The notes below the pieces were generated by a model. It was not told where the DNA came from. It worked only from the letters and a program-made list of their open reading frames with translations, and did no database searches. Positions 22,273 through 32,882 of a stretch of DNA of 64,000 nucleotides are shown here, piece by piece. The first letter of the stretch is position 1; each line of letters begins with the position of its first letter. The DNA lies in NCBI RefSeq assembly GCF_000264905.1, contig NW_006763134.1, positions 1,631,626-1,695,625 of the forward strand, in the 5' to 3' direction. A program made the position numbers and the translations under genes. The stretch is from Stereum hirsutum FP-91666 SS1 (lineage: Eukaryota; Basidiomycota; Agaricomycetes; Russulales; Stereaceae).

Positions 22273-25259
22273 ATGATGTGGCTGCAGCTTCTCACTCGCA
22301 ACTCTGTCTTCGCCATGTCCAAGCTTCTCTGGTGGATCTTGGCTTTCTTCAGAAAAACTGGAAGCAAAGTCTGGCATGATATACTCCGACGCTTACCATG
22401 TTTGCTCAGACGTGCGATTCAGGCAATCACAGCCTCGTTGGAGCGCTGGAGAGCAGCTGCCACGACTCCTGCCAGTTTACCCAACAACGACAAGCCAAGG
22501 ACCAGCTCTGCTCTCGAATATGTCGCCGGAAGCCTAGTCCCACCAAGTGCTTCCAGTGTTGTCCCGAATACCCACATTTCTACTGTGTCTTCAGCCGTAC
22601 TCTCGCCGTTGGCTCAGAATCCAACAACTCAGATCCCACGACGCTTGTTACCAGGCAAAAATACGACTTTGACGACCGCCGCCACGTACCCCACTATTCC
22701 TATTGGAAAGGAGGTGAAGCCATTCCACCCTGGCGAAACTGGAAGATACGAGAGGAAATATTTCGTGTTCGTCTCACAGAGTTGTTTCATCTGGCTTTCT
22801 CATAATATTCTCAATATTATGTTTTTGGTAGCTCGACTGATCCTGAAGACGTTGCCATACCACCACTGGCTACGAAATGGCCCCAGCACGTATCTCTCAC
22901 CTGAGTTTGACTTTCTACTTAAATAACGATTATACTCTCGCTAGATCGAATAGTGGCAGTCCTTTGAACTGGGTGGATGGCTCAGCTGGAAAGTGGGAGC
23001 CATGTCGTCAGCCTGAAGGCGCTCTCTACTTCCATCATTCAGATAGAGTCTCTCTTGTTACCTCATTATCCCTAAATCCAACTGACACCAGGCCTGCACT
23101 ACAGCATATCTATACGGACGTCTACATGTACGACGACACCCTTCGCAAGGAAGTAGAAACATTCGCGAACTATCTGGACCAACTTCTCCTATCTTCCCAA
23201 ATGACCCTACCCTCGAACCAATGCGAGCTTGTCTTAGAACTTAGGCCCGCAGATAATGGCAAGACCGAGTGGTTCGTTCTTACTTTCGACGCTTGGGAGG
23301 ATATAGGACCTCATATTCCTCTCTTCTTGTAAAGGCTTTACTACTATGTGGATCACCAAACGAAATGCCTTTTCTGGCTGAATACCTACTGGGACCCCCC
23401 ATTTTTAGATGAGACAAAAGGTGTCAAGACACCTTCACATATAAGTGAGCATGACTGTCTGCTGTTCAACTATACGCGAACATTGATACTAACCTCGCTC
23501 CTTAGAACAGGCTATTGAATGGCAATACTGGTACAAAGTTTTGCATAATGCCTAGTTCAGAGTGAATGCCCATTGAAATCGCTCTTCTCAGGAATCACTG
23601 GGCATTATTCCCAAACGCCCCTTGGCACTGGTTCCCATCTGTGTTTGACGATCTTCAAGGGATTCTGTTCATGTATTCCATCGGTGAGCCAGATGTTGTC
23701 GAAAGCATTGGCTCAACACAGTACCGACGGACCATACTACCTTGTTAGACCAGATGACATCGGAAACCTCCTGCACGCCGTATAACTCAAGGGAGCTAGC
23801 CAGTTTTGTCGAGCTGACGGCCAAAATAAGAGGTGAGTAACCAGTGCTGCTCATAATTGAGCCTTCGCTGAACTATCTATCACCACACAGCTTGCGACCC
23901 TGATCTTAAAAACGAATATATGAGGTGGTGTGTCGGTAAATCTTCACGTTCGTCCATTCCGTTGATTGCTTGTGGGCTAATCGTTTCTCGCAGCACGGTT
24001 GATGTCTATGATGTGTACGTTGTCTCCCTCCAATTTCGATGTGCTAGACCTTACCTTCTTCAAGCGTGGTGGAAATTCGTCAATTTTCACGGCGAGCGCG
24101 GTACGTTTTGCATTGGCGCACGCTCCTCTTCGAAGTCGTCTTGCACTAACGCTTTATTCCGGGTCTAGGTGCTAGACTCAATGGTGACGAATCAGTAAGT
24201 TCGGCCCTATTGTTCTTCTTCTTCGTTCACTTGAACTTCGACTAGTGGGAGTAGCCTTGACAGTTGTTTCTACAAGCAGTACTATTAACCTTCCCCAACT
24301 TTCCTTTCACGCGCAGATATTCTCCAGCGATCCTCGCCCTCGCTCCTACGCCATCTATATACTCTCTCCGATATGTTTCTTTGCCATGGACGTTTATCTA
24401 GAGGAACTGGAGAAATTTTGGATGGACGACATCCCAAATAACGTTGCATGGGGCCCATTTTCGAACAGATTGATCTCCGAATGGGGTGATTTCGTTATTG
24501 CAGTCAGCCACACATGGCATCTTCTTACCTGAAGCCTCGCTGATGTTCCCTTACCCCATTGCCAGAGCACCGTCATCCTGAACGCGAATGTCGCCTTTTT
24601 GGCCATCCCTTACGTCGGATTAACTGCACAAGCCGAGTTTCCCCAGATCTTGAGCTACATCTCAACGATCGCTTCAGTCGGTTCCATCACCATTGGCCTA
24701 TTCCTGGTCCGCCAGCTCCGTAAATCATCGGCACGCTCTAAAATTCCTACCGACTTCGTAAGTTGATGTTCAGATGTACCATTCATTCTGTCTTGTTCAT
24801 TCACGAGCAAATACAAAGAGCACGTACGTGTCTAGGACGAACAGAAAGTATACACCGTACGGGATGGAGCTGTTCGCTCTTCTTTACAGTATGCCTTATA
24901 CTCTCTTAATGTGGTCGTAAGTTCTCTTTGCCTGCGTACGATCACCCCTGGGAATGCCCTGACATTGTTGATTCAGTATGGCAGCATTCGCAGCCGCTTT
25001 TCTGAGCCTCTGCTTCAAAGACAGCAACATCGGAACTCGCATCACCGTCGGCGTGGCTCTCTTCGGTATCATGGTCCTCGTCCTTTGGACGATCGGGATA
25101 TCGATTCACTTGAGTATCACAAAGATGACGGAGAAGTTGGTCGACTTCGGCAGCAGGGTAAAGAAGAAGTTACACCACATTCTGATATTGGTGATTCGCG
25201 GTGTGGCAGGTCTGAATGGTGTCTTCATGCCGGACCAAGCCGCAGTGCATAGCTCATAA
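22273..25259 (+). CDS. uncharacterised basidiomycete membrane protein (YYVDHQ-x-LFWL family)
   Basis: A gene with more than ten short introns. Exons joined in frame give a recurrent Agaricomycete architecture. A variable Ser/Thr-rich N-terminus leads to FHPGETGRYERKYFV, then STDPEDVAIPPLATKWPQHW, then EPCRQPEGALYFHH. Next come WLYYYVDHQTKCLFWLNTYW, AIEWQYWNHWALFPNAPWHW, MTSETSCTPYNSRELASFVE and NFHGERGARLNGDES. A middle helix block follows (IFSSDPRPRSYAIYILSPIC), then TVILNANVAFLAIPYVGLTA with two C-terminal membrane helices (IASVGSITIGLFLVRQ and ITVGVALFGIMVLVLWTIGI). The first ATG at 22273 has an alternative three bases on. Function is unknown. Exon borders are inferred from family motifs and frame, so the exact protein may differ at some joins. 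Confidence 0.8.
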
Positions 25260-25411
25260 AGTTTAATGATATATCTCGGTCGTCATTTGCGAGTCCCTAA
25301 CAGCAGAATACGAATCTGGAGGCAGTCTACTAAGCCTAGTAAAACTCGTCAGCGCGCCCTACAATGAGCAGCGACGCTACTTTCTCACATTCAAATGTAC
25401 TTCCCTGTCCT

Positions 25412-26405
25412 TCAACCGACACTCGGGACAGGCACCTCCTCGCTCTCTAAACCGCCTACATCCAACGCCATAACCACCCTCGTCACCATATTATAGCCCG
25501 CAATCGTAGTTGTCACCTCAACCACCTTCCTCTCCACAATCTTATCTGCCTCACCAGCTTCTCCGGTCTGGCTTGGATCGGTCGTACTTACGGAAGTTAT
25601 GGCATTTTTGACCCTTGCGAACACCGCGGACGGTACTTTGACCGCCTTCGTCATATGATCCACATAATCGAGCAAGGCCGCGTGAACTTCAGGGAAGTCG
25701 TACGTGGTGGTGGTGGAGGCAGCAGCTGGAGCGGCGGTGGAGGAAAAGGAGAAGGCTGGGGCTGTTCGGAGGATATGGAGAGTGGCCTGAGGAATCCCTG
25801 CTTGAAGAGCAATGGGAGAATGTTCGCGCCTTTCAGAGGTGAAGGAACGTCGTCAACGTGTGGGGTCTGGTAGGACTGAACACTGCCAGGACGAGAGTGT
25901 GAAGAATGCGAACTGACCAGACGAAAGCGGCCCCATTCAGAACAGCGACTCTGCATATCTGTTCGAACACCTTGTGGGCGAACGTTCGATATGACGCTGA
26001 AGAGAGATAGACGAACCAGCAGCTCGACAAGGTCAAGGGACAATGTGCTCTTCGACCTGATAGCCGCTCCGAAAGCGTTCCAGCTTTGGGCTATAGGCGG
26101 AGAATGGAGCCTTCGAGCATGAAATGACAGTGAGCCAAGACGCGTCCAGGTGAATGTTTGAGTGAGGATATGCAACGTATGCTGGTTCAACAGAACGAGG
26201 ATGGAGTGCTCACAAGATTCCGTCCAGATCAAGTAGCTCCTTTCCGCCTCTCCTTGCGCGAATTTGGTCCGCAAGCTTCAGAAGTAGTCAGTTACGTCCG
26301 TCAACCCATATAGACAACGATCAACCGGAACTGGCGTACCTCATTCGTCCCAGTTTCCGGGAAGATATAGGAAACTCGTGCTGGAGCACCACTGCCTTCA
26401 GACAT
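25412..26405 (-). CDS. carboxymuconolactone decarboxylase (CMD) family protein, copy 1
   Basis: All-helical CMD/AhpD-like fold. The ATG at 26405 reads MSEGSGAPARVSYIFPETGT. Exons continue with LADQIRARRGGKELLDLDGI, SWNAFGAAIRSKSTLSL, RVAVLNGAAFVW joined to REHSPIALQAGI, and a last exon with LLDYVDHMTKAVKVP and VVEVTTTIAGYNMVTRVVMA, ending EVPVPSVG. There is no CxxC pair, so it is not an AhpD-type peroxidase. The Glu-His (REH) motif matches the acid and histidine expected in decarboxylase-type members. A related gene lies at 32,883-33,792 with an equivalent C-terminus. Substrate unknown. Confidence 0.85.
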
Positions 26406-27050
26406 CGTCGAGCGTTAAAGACGAGAATGAATGGCCAAGCACAATTGTTGTGAAGAGTAATAAGACGATAGCCTTCAAGGACCTGGTTTGGGATTGGCAA
26501 GGATAAGACTCGATAGCGTTCGATAGCGTTTTAAATTCGGTACCGCCGGGAATCTATAGAGAATCGTAAGCTCTCGTAGGCTCGTTGAGAAATAAGGGGT
26601 GTGGGGATCAAGTCTATGTGCGGGATGTCATATATGATACTCACTAGTGGGCGGTAGAAAACAATAGTAAACCTCGAGGCCGACGGTGCAGTTCAACATG
26701 TCGCTACATCTGCCCGCCGGAAAGTATAGGGGAAGTGGCGGAGCATATCATTGGTCGCCACACAGAAAATACTCGCTCATCGACGAAACAGGCGGTCCTT
26801 CCTCGATTATATACTGTCTCGCTCGCACCAATTCGGTCGCTGATATTTTTCTAATGACACTTCCCACAGGTCAAATACGGTGATGAACCACTAAGGTCAC
26901 CACCCATGTACCCTAACTATCTGAGACGAGGCAGAGAAATGTCAGTACGAGGTAACTTAAGAAAGTCCACCTAAACACATCGAGACACATTTGGTGATGC
27001 CACTGCACAAAGACCATCCCGCTCCGAACACTTCCTTCTCTCCCAAGTTC
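26406..27050. other. intergenic; CMD copy 1 promoter
   Basis: Upstream of CMD copy 1 and 3' of the LRR gene. It carries a 10-bp tandem direct repeat at 26,511-26,530. No gene seen. Confidence 0.5.
26511..26530. repeat. 10-bp direct repeat, two copies
   Basis: cgatagcgtt occurs twice head to tail, about 110 nt upstream of the CMD copy 1 start. It could be a regulatory site or a chance repeat. Confidence 0.5.
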
Positions 27051-28881
27051 CTAGTGACGCTCATAGCAAACGCATCCGACTTCCTTATACCACTCTGCCC
27101 TCTTCCGGGCCCTCGCTGTCATCGGCCCCTCCATCCCCTCTATCTCCACCAGCATAGAGTCTGACATCTTCCGCTTCGCCTGCGGCATCGTCACAGAATA
27201 CTTTCCCGAAAGACTTCCTGTTCTCGTCGGTGTACCGTATGGACCGTAGGGTGCCTTCAGCTTAGGCGGATTCAAAACTTTCGGTAAGCGCGGTAGGATT
27301 CGAGGGTCGGGAGGGAGGGTCATTGGATCTTCGGCATAGCGGAATATACGCCTGCGCTGGGAGGGTGAGAGGGTTGGTCCGGCATGGAGAGTGAGGATAT
27401 CAAGGATCAGTTCGATTGGGAGAGACGGTGTTCGGGTGTGGGTGGGCGATGTCGTCGAAGTGCTCGCTACTGGTGAAGGCGAAGGCGGAGCTGAGGTGGC
27501 GAGTGGTGAAGGTGCGGAGGACGCAGATGATGGAGATCCGCGAAGTAACACCGGTCTCGACGCTCTCAATAGTCTCAACGACTCCTCGTGCACGCGCGTC
27601 GCCAGTAGTGAATTTCTGGTCAAGGCCGTCTTCAATTCGGTCATGCATTCCTGCCATTTACTCGTAGTCGTCCTCTCGTCATCCGGATCTTCTTCCTCGG
27701 TTTCTTCCTCATCGGTGGTATCTTCTGGCGCGGTTTCGAAACTGTTAGAATGAACAGTGTCGGGCGGCATCAATGTGGTACCAGAGGATGTTGATGCTTG
27801 AGAGGGTACAGGTGTATCGGGCGCTGGTGGAACTACAGGAGTAGGGGTAGCCAAAGCCGGAGGTTGATTTGGGAGCATTGCCACCCAAGCCCAAATTTGG
27901 GATATCAATGGCTCATCGACATCCACAAAACAGTTCGAATACAGCTCCAGATTCGAGACCGTGAAGTTTTCCCTCACGATGGTCCGCACGATCTTCTTTA
28001 TCGCTTTGAAGCCGAGATAATTTGCGTTCAGCGACAGGTATTGAAGAACCGGGCAGGCCCGCCCTGTCGGCTTGCTGTCTAGGCCATCACCCGAATTATC
28101 GTATGAAGAGGAAGAGCATGAGGTAAGAAATGAGACGATAGTGTCGCATGAGAGAGATGTGAGACCGATGGCGGAGAGTTGAAGGGTTTGAAGAGTGGCT
28201 GAATGGAGGTTTGGAAGGAATTCGGAGAGGAAGGGGTCCGAGAGGGTATTGTTGGTTGTAATGTTCAGTGTTGTAACGTGGGATTTGTTCAGGGCGGAGA
28301 CGAACGTGGAAACTGTCTCAGGGTCAGAGGTGAATGAATTCTGAAAGATTTAAGGCATTTCGTGCATTAGCTGGGCATAGGGCTGTACGATAAAAAAAAG
28401 TATTACTCACCCCTTGCAAGAATAGCTCTCTGACAGCACATCCTCCTGTGTTGTCATCCGCCAGGTATCGTGCTATGGCCCTCAATCCTATATCCCCAAT
28501 CTTGTTAACATTCAAAGAAATGTCGGCAATCTCAAACCGTTGGCCATCTGGAGACGAGAGGAAATCAAAGAGATGCTCGGTTCCTTTATCGCCTAGCAGG
28601 TTCTGGCCCAGGAGAAGACGGGTGACGGTTTTCCGGGACTTGAGCTCCTCGATGACGATCTCTGCGCCTAGTCGAGACAAAGTACGGGTGATGCACGACA
28701 GGCAGTCAGCCAATGTTGTGAAGAGCAATAAGGTGACGAACAAGCGTGCACGAGTTGTCTGTGGATCTAGAAGATGGTCGGATTTGTACTAACCTTTGAG
28801 ACCGACCAGCCTGCGTTCCGACATATCGACATGCGAAGCGGAGAAACGGATGTTCCTCAAAGCCTGAGTACTACCTAGCAT
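27051..28881 (-). CDS. leucine-rich repeat (RNI-like) protein with acidic Ser/Pro-rich C-terminus
   Basis: Start ATG at 28881 (MLGSTQALRNIRFSASHVDM), stop at 27051, with only two introns. The N-terminal half carries ribonuclease-inhibitor-type repeats: VTRLLLGQNLLGDKGTEHLF, IADISLNVNKIGDIGLRAI, VRELFLQG, VTTLNITTNNTLSDPFLSEF, LQTLQLSAIGLTSLS, LQYLSLNANYLGFKAI and VSNLELYSNCFVD. The C-terminal half is disordered: an acidic block (EDTTDEEETEEEDPDDER), then Ser/Pro/Thr runs, then a basic end (TARARKRAEWYKEVG). The repeats suggest protein binding. The same N-terminus (SERRLVGLKG-like) is familiar from other Agaricomycetes. Shares a 299-nt bidirectional promoter with the gene at 29181. Confidence 0.82.
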
Positions 28882-29045
28882 GGCTAGATAAGTAATCGTA
28901 GGTCTGCTAGTAGAAAATGTCCGACAAGCGTCTATCGTCGTTGTTTGTGATGACCGTTGGTGGCAGAGACGCTGAGTGGCGTTCGCCAGTGTGGCACCGC
29001 TTGTAAGAAGTCTGCAGTGACGTCACTGCACCGTACCGAAACTCT

Positions 29046-29051
29046 TATATA
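29046..29051 (+). promoter_or_regulatory. TATA box in the LRR / microprotein bidirectional promoter
   Basis: TATATA lies 130 nt upstream of the ATG at 29181, in the 299-nt space between two divergent starts. Confidence 0.45.
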
Positions 29052-29180
29052 CCGTCAAGCCTTTAGGCTAAGATCAATCCTCTCTCCTTCCCTGCAACTC
29101 TGGTAACAGTATTTTCTCAATATCACACGAGTCGATCAGTCAAAACATCTCAGCCAACGTCGCAACGATTCAAGTAAACC

Positions 29181-29530
29181 ATGAGCCACAGTCCACACAG
29201 CCGTCGCCTGGTGCGTCAAGTTCCCCACAAATTCCATCTGGTATTACCCCACACTGACTATCCGCTATTTGTCCTCCAGGCCCTCGCCATGGGTGCAAGC
29301 ATCACGCTTTCCATTGGCGCACTGTATTATGCGGGGCTACGGTCGAAGGCAGAGGACCAAGACAAGTCTATTGGCGGTACGTCCCTTCACCATTGTTTCC
29401 AAGAAACCGAGTTGACTGGGTGAACATATGTGCGATTCATGTAGGAGGGCGTGATGTGAGAGTGAACGACAACCAAGCGATGAACTCTTCCGACGTGAGG
29501 GAAGCGATGCACAAGACGCGCGGAACGTAG
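29181..29530 (+). CDS. single-TM microprotein, unknown function
   Basis: Three exons with consensus splice sites give about 70 residues. ATG at 29181 (MSHSPHSRRL) joins across an intron to ALAMGASITLSIGALYYAGL, one predicted membrane helix, then RSKAEDQDKSIGG and a hydrophilic end RVNDNQAMNSSDVREAMHKT before the stop at 29530. Short N-terminus, one helix and a charged tail fit a small organelle inner-membrane or ER protein, but I recognise no family. Two introns in so short a frame argue that it is a real gene. Confidence 0.55.
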
Positions 29531-29847
29531 CAATATCGAAATGGCTTGGAGATGCTAAAGATTAAAATTTTGTATCATATGGACTGTACTTTACCTGTAA
29601 CATACGCCTCATCGACGCGCTCCTAATGCCCGTGATATGATTGATATAAGTATTCCGCTCTTATTGCGCTGCGCCACATACCGAGGTTGTTTGTTCATGT
29701 TAGAATCAGAAGCCAATGCACAACAAAGCACAACAACGCGCTCCGCTCGCGTGGCCCCTGTTGCCGCTTCGTTCATCTCGGGATACATCAGGATACATCC
29801 TGATACATTCTCAATTATTTCCGTCTTCATATACTGAGCTTTTGAAT
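29531..29847. other. short intergenic region
   Basis: Holds the 3' side of the microprotein gene and the promoter of the DUF1770-like gene, including a triple 10-bp repeat at 29,781-29,810. Confidence 0.5.
29781..29810. repeat. three imperfect 10-bp repeats with internal dyad
   Basis: ggatacatca, ggatacatcc and tgatacattc run head to tail. The middle part also forms an inverted repeat, atcagga-taca-tcctgat. It lies 38-67 nt before the ATG at 29848. Confidence 0.6.
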
Positions 29848-30516
29848 ATGTCGCACGAATACTCTCGCTCATCTTACATTACGGCTCTTGCTCTTCAAGA
29901 GCAGGCTCGCCATGAACAGTCTCATCCGTCCTCTTCACATCACCGTCACGGCTCATCTTCACGCCACACCTCACCCATGGCCTTGCCCATCCCAGATCTG
30001 CGGTTTGAATATACTTACCTGAAGCGTGTTAGACCGTATGTTCACGTACAGAGAAAGACAGAGGATAAGAACACGGACAAGGAAGGAGAGGAGGTAGCTG
30101 AGGATACAGAGGGAGAGGAGGTTGTGACGGTGGAATGGGGCAAAGTCATCTGGATTACGACCAGGGATCAGGTCATTTCACCGCTGCTCCAAGGTGCTTT
30201 ATGGTACGTCCTGTTTGTAGAATTATTCCACATCTATTCATTTCCCTGTTCTCCTCTCCTTCGTCCTCTTCGTTGTTCAACTCCTTCATCTGCACTCTCC
30301 ATGTCCTTCGCCTCTCATATAATGTACTGTCCTGCATCCGTCAGGGGAACAGCCTCCATCTTTCTTCAGCCAATGGCCGGCGCCCTCGGCTCTCAGCTAC
30401 GCCAGTGGTGGCCCTTCGAATCACCCAAGTCAAGAGGGAAGGAAGGGCGAGGCATAGGGTATTTGAGGACATTGTTTGGTGGAATTGGGAGCAATGTACC
30501 GGGTATCGCCAAGTAA
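29848..30516 (+). CDS. DUF1770-like fungal protein
   Basis: Two exons, 29848-30203 and 30345-30516, give 175 residues. The N-terminus is Ser/His-rich (SHPSSSHHRHGSSSRHTSP). The core LPIPDLRFEYTYLKRVRP and VEWGKVIWITTRDQVISPLL match the pattern I associate with the fungal DUF1770 family (LPDLRFEQSYL...ITVRDQV..PL.QG..W). After the intron, WGTASIFLQPMAGALGSQLR is hydrophobic and may insert in a membrane. Ends NVPGIAK. Function unknown. Family name is from memory of the motif, not a search. Confidence 0.7.
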   Translation: MSHEYSRSSYITALALQEQARHEQSHPSSSHHRHGSSSRHTSPMALPIPDLRFEYTYLKRVRPYVHVQRKTEDKNTDKEGEEVAEDTEGEEVVTVEWGKVIWITTRDQVISPLLQGALWYVLFVELFHIYSFPCSPLLRPLRCSTPSSALSMSFASHIMYCPASVRGTASIFLQPMAGALGSQLRQWWPFESPKSRGKEGRGIGYLRTLFGGIGSNVPGIAK

Positions 30517-31154
30517 ATGTAGGTGCGTACTTAATATTGACGCGCGCACTGGATATTGTCCGTGAACGTGATATGGCAGTGATACTAAATGGCCTGCTCA
30601 ACTTCCAGGATACGTCTCTTATGTCTGGCAATATGATCATGCGTACCTTGTTCCGAATTCTGCTTGCTCCGCCATGAATCCTTCGTTGACATAGTGTGTG
30701 GCGTCACATTGTCACTGCCCTATGTGGCGTCCTGAGAAGCCTCGACCGAGGACTCCCTGAAACAGATCGGCAAGAGCACACAATCTCTACTGCAGAGCAT
30801 TCTCGCATCACTCATTGCCTAATTTTACACCCGTCTGACAATTCTTCACGGTTCACAGGATCTCGTCACCCAGCCTCGCTGACCTCTTCTCAATGCCTCG
30901 GCGGATTTTCTTTATGCCTTCCTGGCTTTTTTCAGTTGTGGGAGTCCCGTTATGAGCGAGCACGACCCACAGAACGTCCGGCTGATTGAAGCAAGCGCTT
31001 GCGCCGTCCAAAGTGGATGTCAATGATGTCACTTGTTCTCACTGGACGCCTTGAAACGATAATCCAACCTCTGTCCGCCTGCCACGACACTCGACCCTCT
31101 AGCAGGGTCTACAAGCAATAGCTCTCAACCTCAAAACTACATTATATTGCCATC
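30517..31154. other. intergenic, no gene seen
   Basis: Between two plus-strand genes. Two copies of tgtggcgtc lie 26 nt apart near 30,699 and 30,725. A 97-codon open frame here has no motif. Confidence 0.5.
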
Positions 31155-32699
31155 ATGGCTGACGCTGTTCTCGACCGTCTCTCAGCATGTAACATCTTCG
31201 ACCTCAGCGGTGTTGTTGCAGTCGTCACCGGTGGTGGTACCGTATGGTTCTTTATCCCCTCCTATTCCTCTGGATCCTTAGCTGACGGGATTCTACGAAT
31301 AGGGCATTGGACTGATGATAACCACGACCTTGGTCGCTAACGGTGCGCGCGTGTACATTGTAGGGCCGCAGAACACTCATGATAACCTGCAGCAGTGAGT
31401 CCCTTACCTTGTTGATATCATGCCACATCAGCATCAGACACTGATGAATATCTTGCTGATGCAGAATTGCGAAGACATACAACGATGCTTCGGAGAAGTC
31501 AGGGAGGAAAGGCGAGATTGTTCCATTGGTGGGAGACGTTAGAGAGAAGGTAGGTATCCAATCATGGCTCCGTACTATGCAAATCCGTCATGGAGATTGA
31601 CTTGACGGCCGACGACCTAGGACGTCGCCACACGTCTTGCCACGGCGATCTCCCAGCGAGAACCGAATGGGATCACAGTCCTCTTTAACAACGCAGGTGC
31701 TTCACTGGTCGTCATCTCTCTTATTTTCATTCATTCTCCTACTTACTCACACTTCTTTCCTGCAAAACTTTTCAGGAGTCGGTAGAGGCACTTTCAAACC
31801 AATCGTCAACAAGACTGCCACCGACGCCGCAGAATTTGTGAAAACCTACTTCGATCCCATCACCCAAGAAGACTTCACCGACTCCTTGAGCGTCAACGCG
31901 GTAGGGCCCTACTGGTTTACTTTTGCTTTCTTGCCCTTGTTGGAGAAGTGGAAGAATAGCGAGGGAGGGAAGAAGTTCGTGCCGCAGGTGATCATGACGA
32001 GCAGCATGAACGGTTGGACGAAGGTGCGTTTTCTTGACATTGATAGAATTACATTGAGATAGATTTTGACATTGCTATACGATTGACGCGTAGGATCCGG
32101 CAACATCTGGAAATTCGTTCCCATACATGTACTCCAAGTCTGCCATAGCGCATGCGACGTCGACGCTGGCGCATGAACTTCTCCCGCTGGGTATTCGAGT
32201 GAATGGAATCGCGCCGGTGGGTGCTTCGTGATACCTCCCGGAATTGATGTATGTCGATGCTTAATGGATGTGGAATATGTATCATAGGGATGGTTTATTA
32301 CTGAGGTTAGTCCACTTCGTTTCCATCCACCAAGATGCTTCACTCATACTTCATGTTGCTCTCCCCATAGATGACCGCCCCAGGCACGAAGAACGACCTC
32401 GGTCAATCTTCAACCGACAGAGAGCCAGGCTTCCAGATCCCGACGATGGGACAGGCGGGAGGCTCCAACAAGGATATGGGATGTCTAGCGCTCATGCTGG
32501 TGGCCAACTGGTTCATCAATGGTAAGTCTTGTTTATCTCTTTGCTGTAAGAGTGATTATTGACATGGTCGCGCCGGTGCAGGCGAGACGGTGTTGATTGA
32601 CGGAGGGGTGAGTTGCCTTTCTTTTACCCGAGACTCAAATATTGTGCTGACTAATGTGTGTGCGAGTAGACTTTGCTCAAACACCCTTCGTCATACTGA
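31155..32699 (+). CDS. short-chain dehydrogenase/reductase (classical SDR)
   Basis: NAD(P)-dependent oxidoreductase. The ATG at 31155 (MADAVLDRLSACNIFDLSGV) leads into the Rossmann glycine motif VVTGGGT-GIGLMITTTLV, restored across the first intron. Further exons give IVPLVGDVREK, ITVLFNNAG (structural NAG), NAVGPYWFTFAFLPLL, the catalytic Ser in VIMTSSMNG and the Tyr/Lys pair in FPYMYSKSAIAHATS. An 18-nt exon (32288-32305, GWFITE) sits between two introns and is needed to give GIRVNGIAP-GWFITE-MTAPGT, the usual SDR segment after the beta-6 strand. The end is NGETVLIDGGTLLKHPSSY. About nine introns. Substrate unknown. Confidence 0.92.
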
Positions 32700-32882
32700 T
32701 AGAAAGACTTTCGAATTGAGTACGCGAATGAAGAAATCTTGCGGACAGTCGCACTTTCCATGTAGTATGCGGCGCATGTACGATAATGACACGCTTGCAA
32801 TGTCATTCGGACCATATTCAGGAAACTATCATACGAGCCCATGTCCGGCTGCACCTGCCGCAGCCTACTCGGGACACGCATA

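Noticed and set aside
26440..28740. Near-identical short strings (tgttgtgaagag-aataag) at about 26,449 and 28,712
   Set aside because: About 19 bases, one in a promoter and one in an intron, with no wider homology; likely chance.
30696..30989. 97-codon frame between the DUF1770-like and SDR genes
   Set aside because: No motif and composition like the surrounding non-coding DNA.
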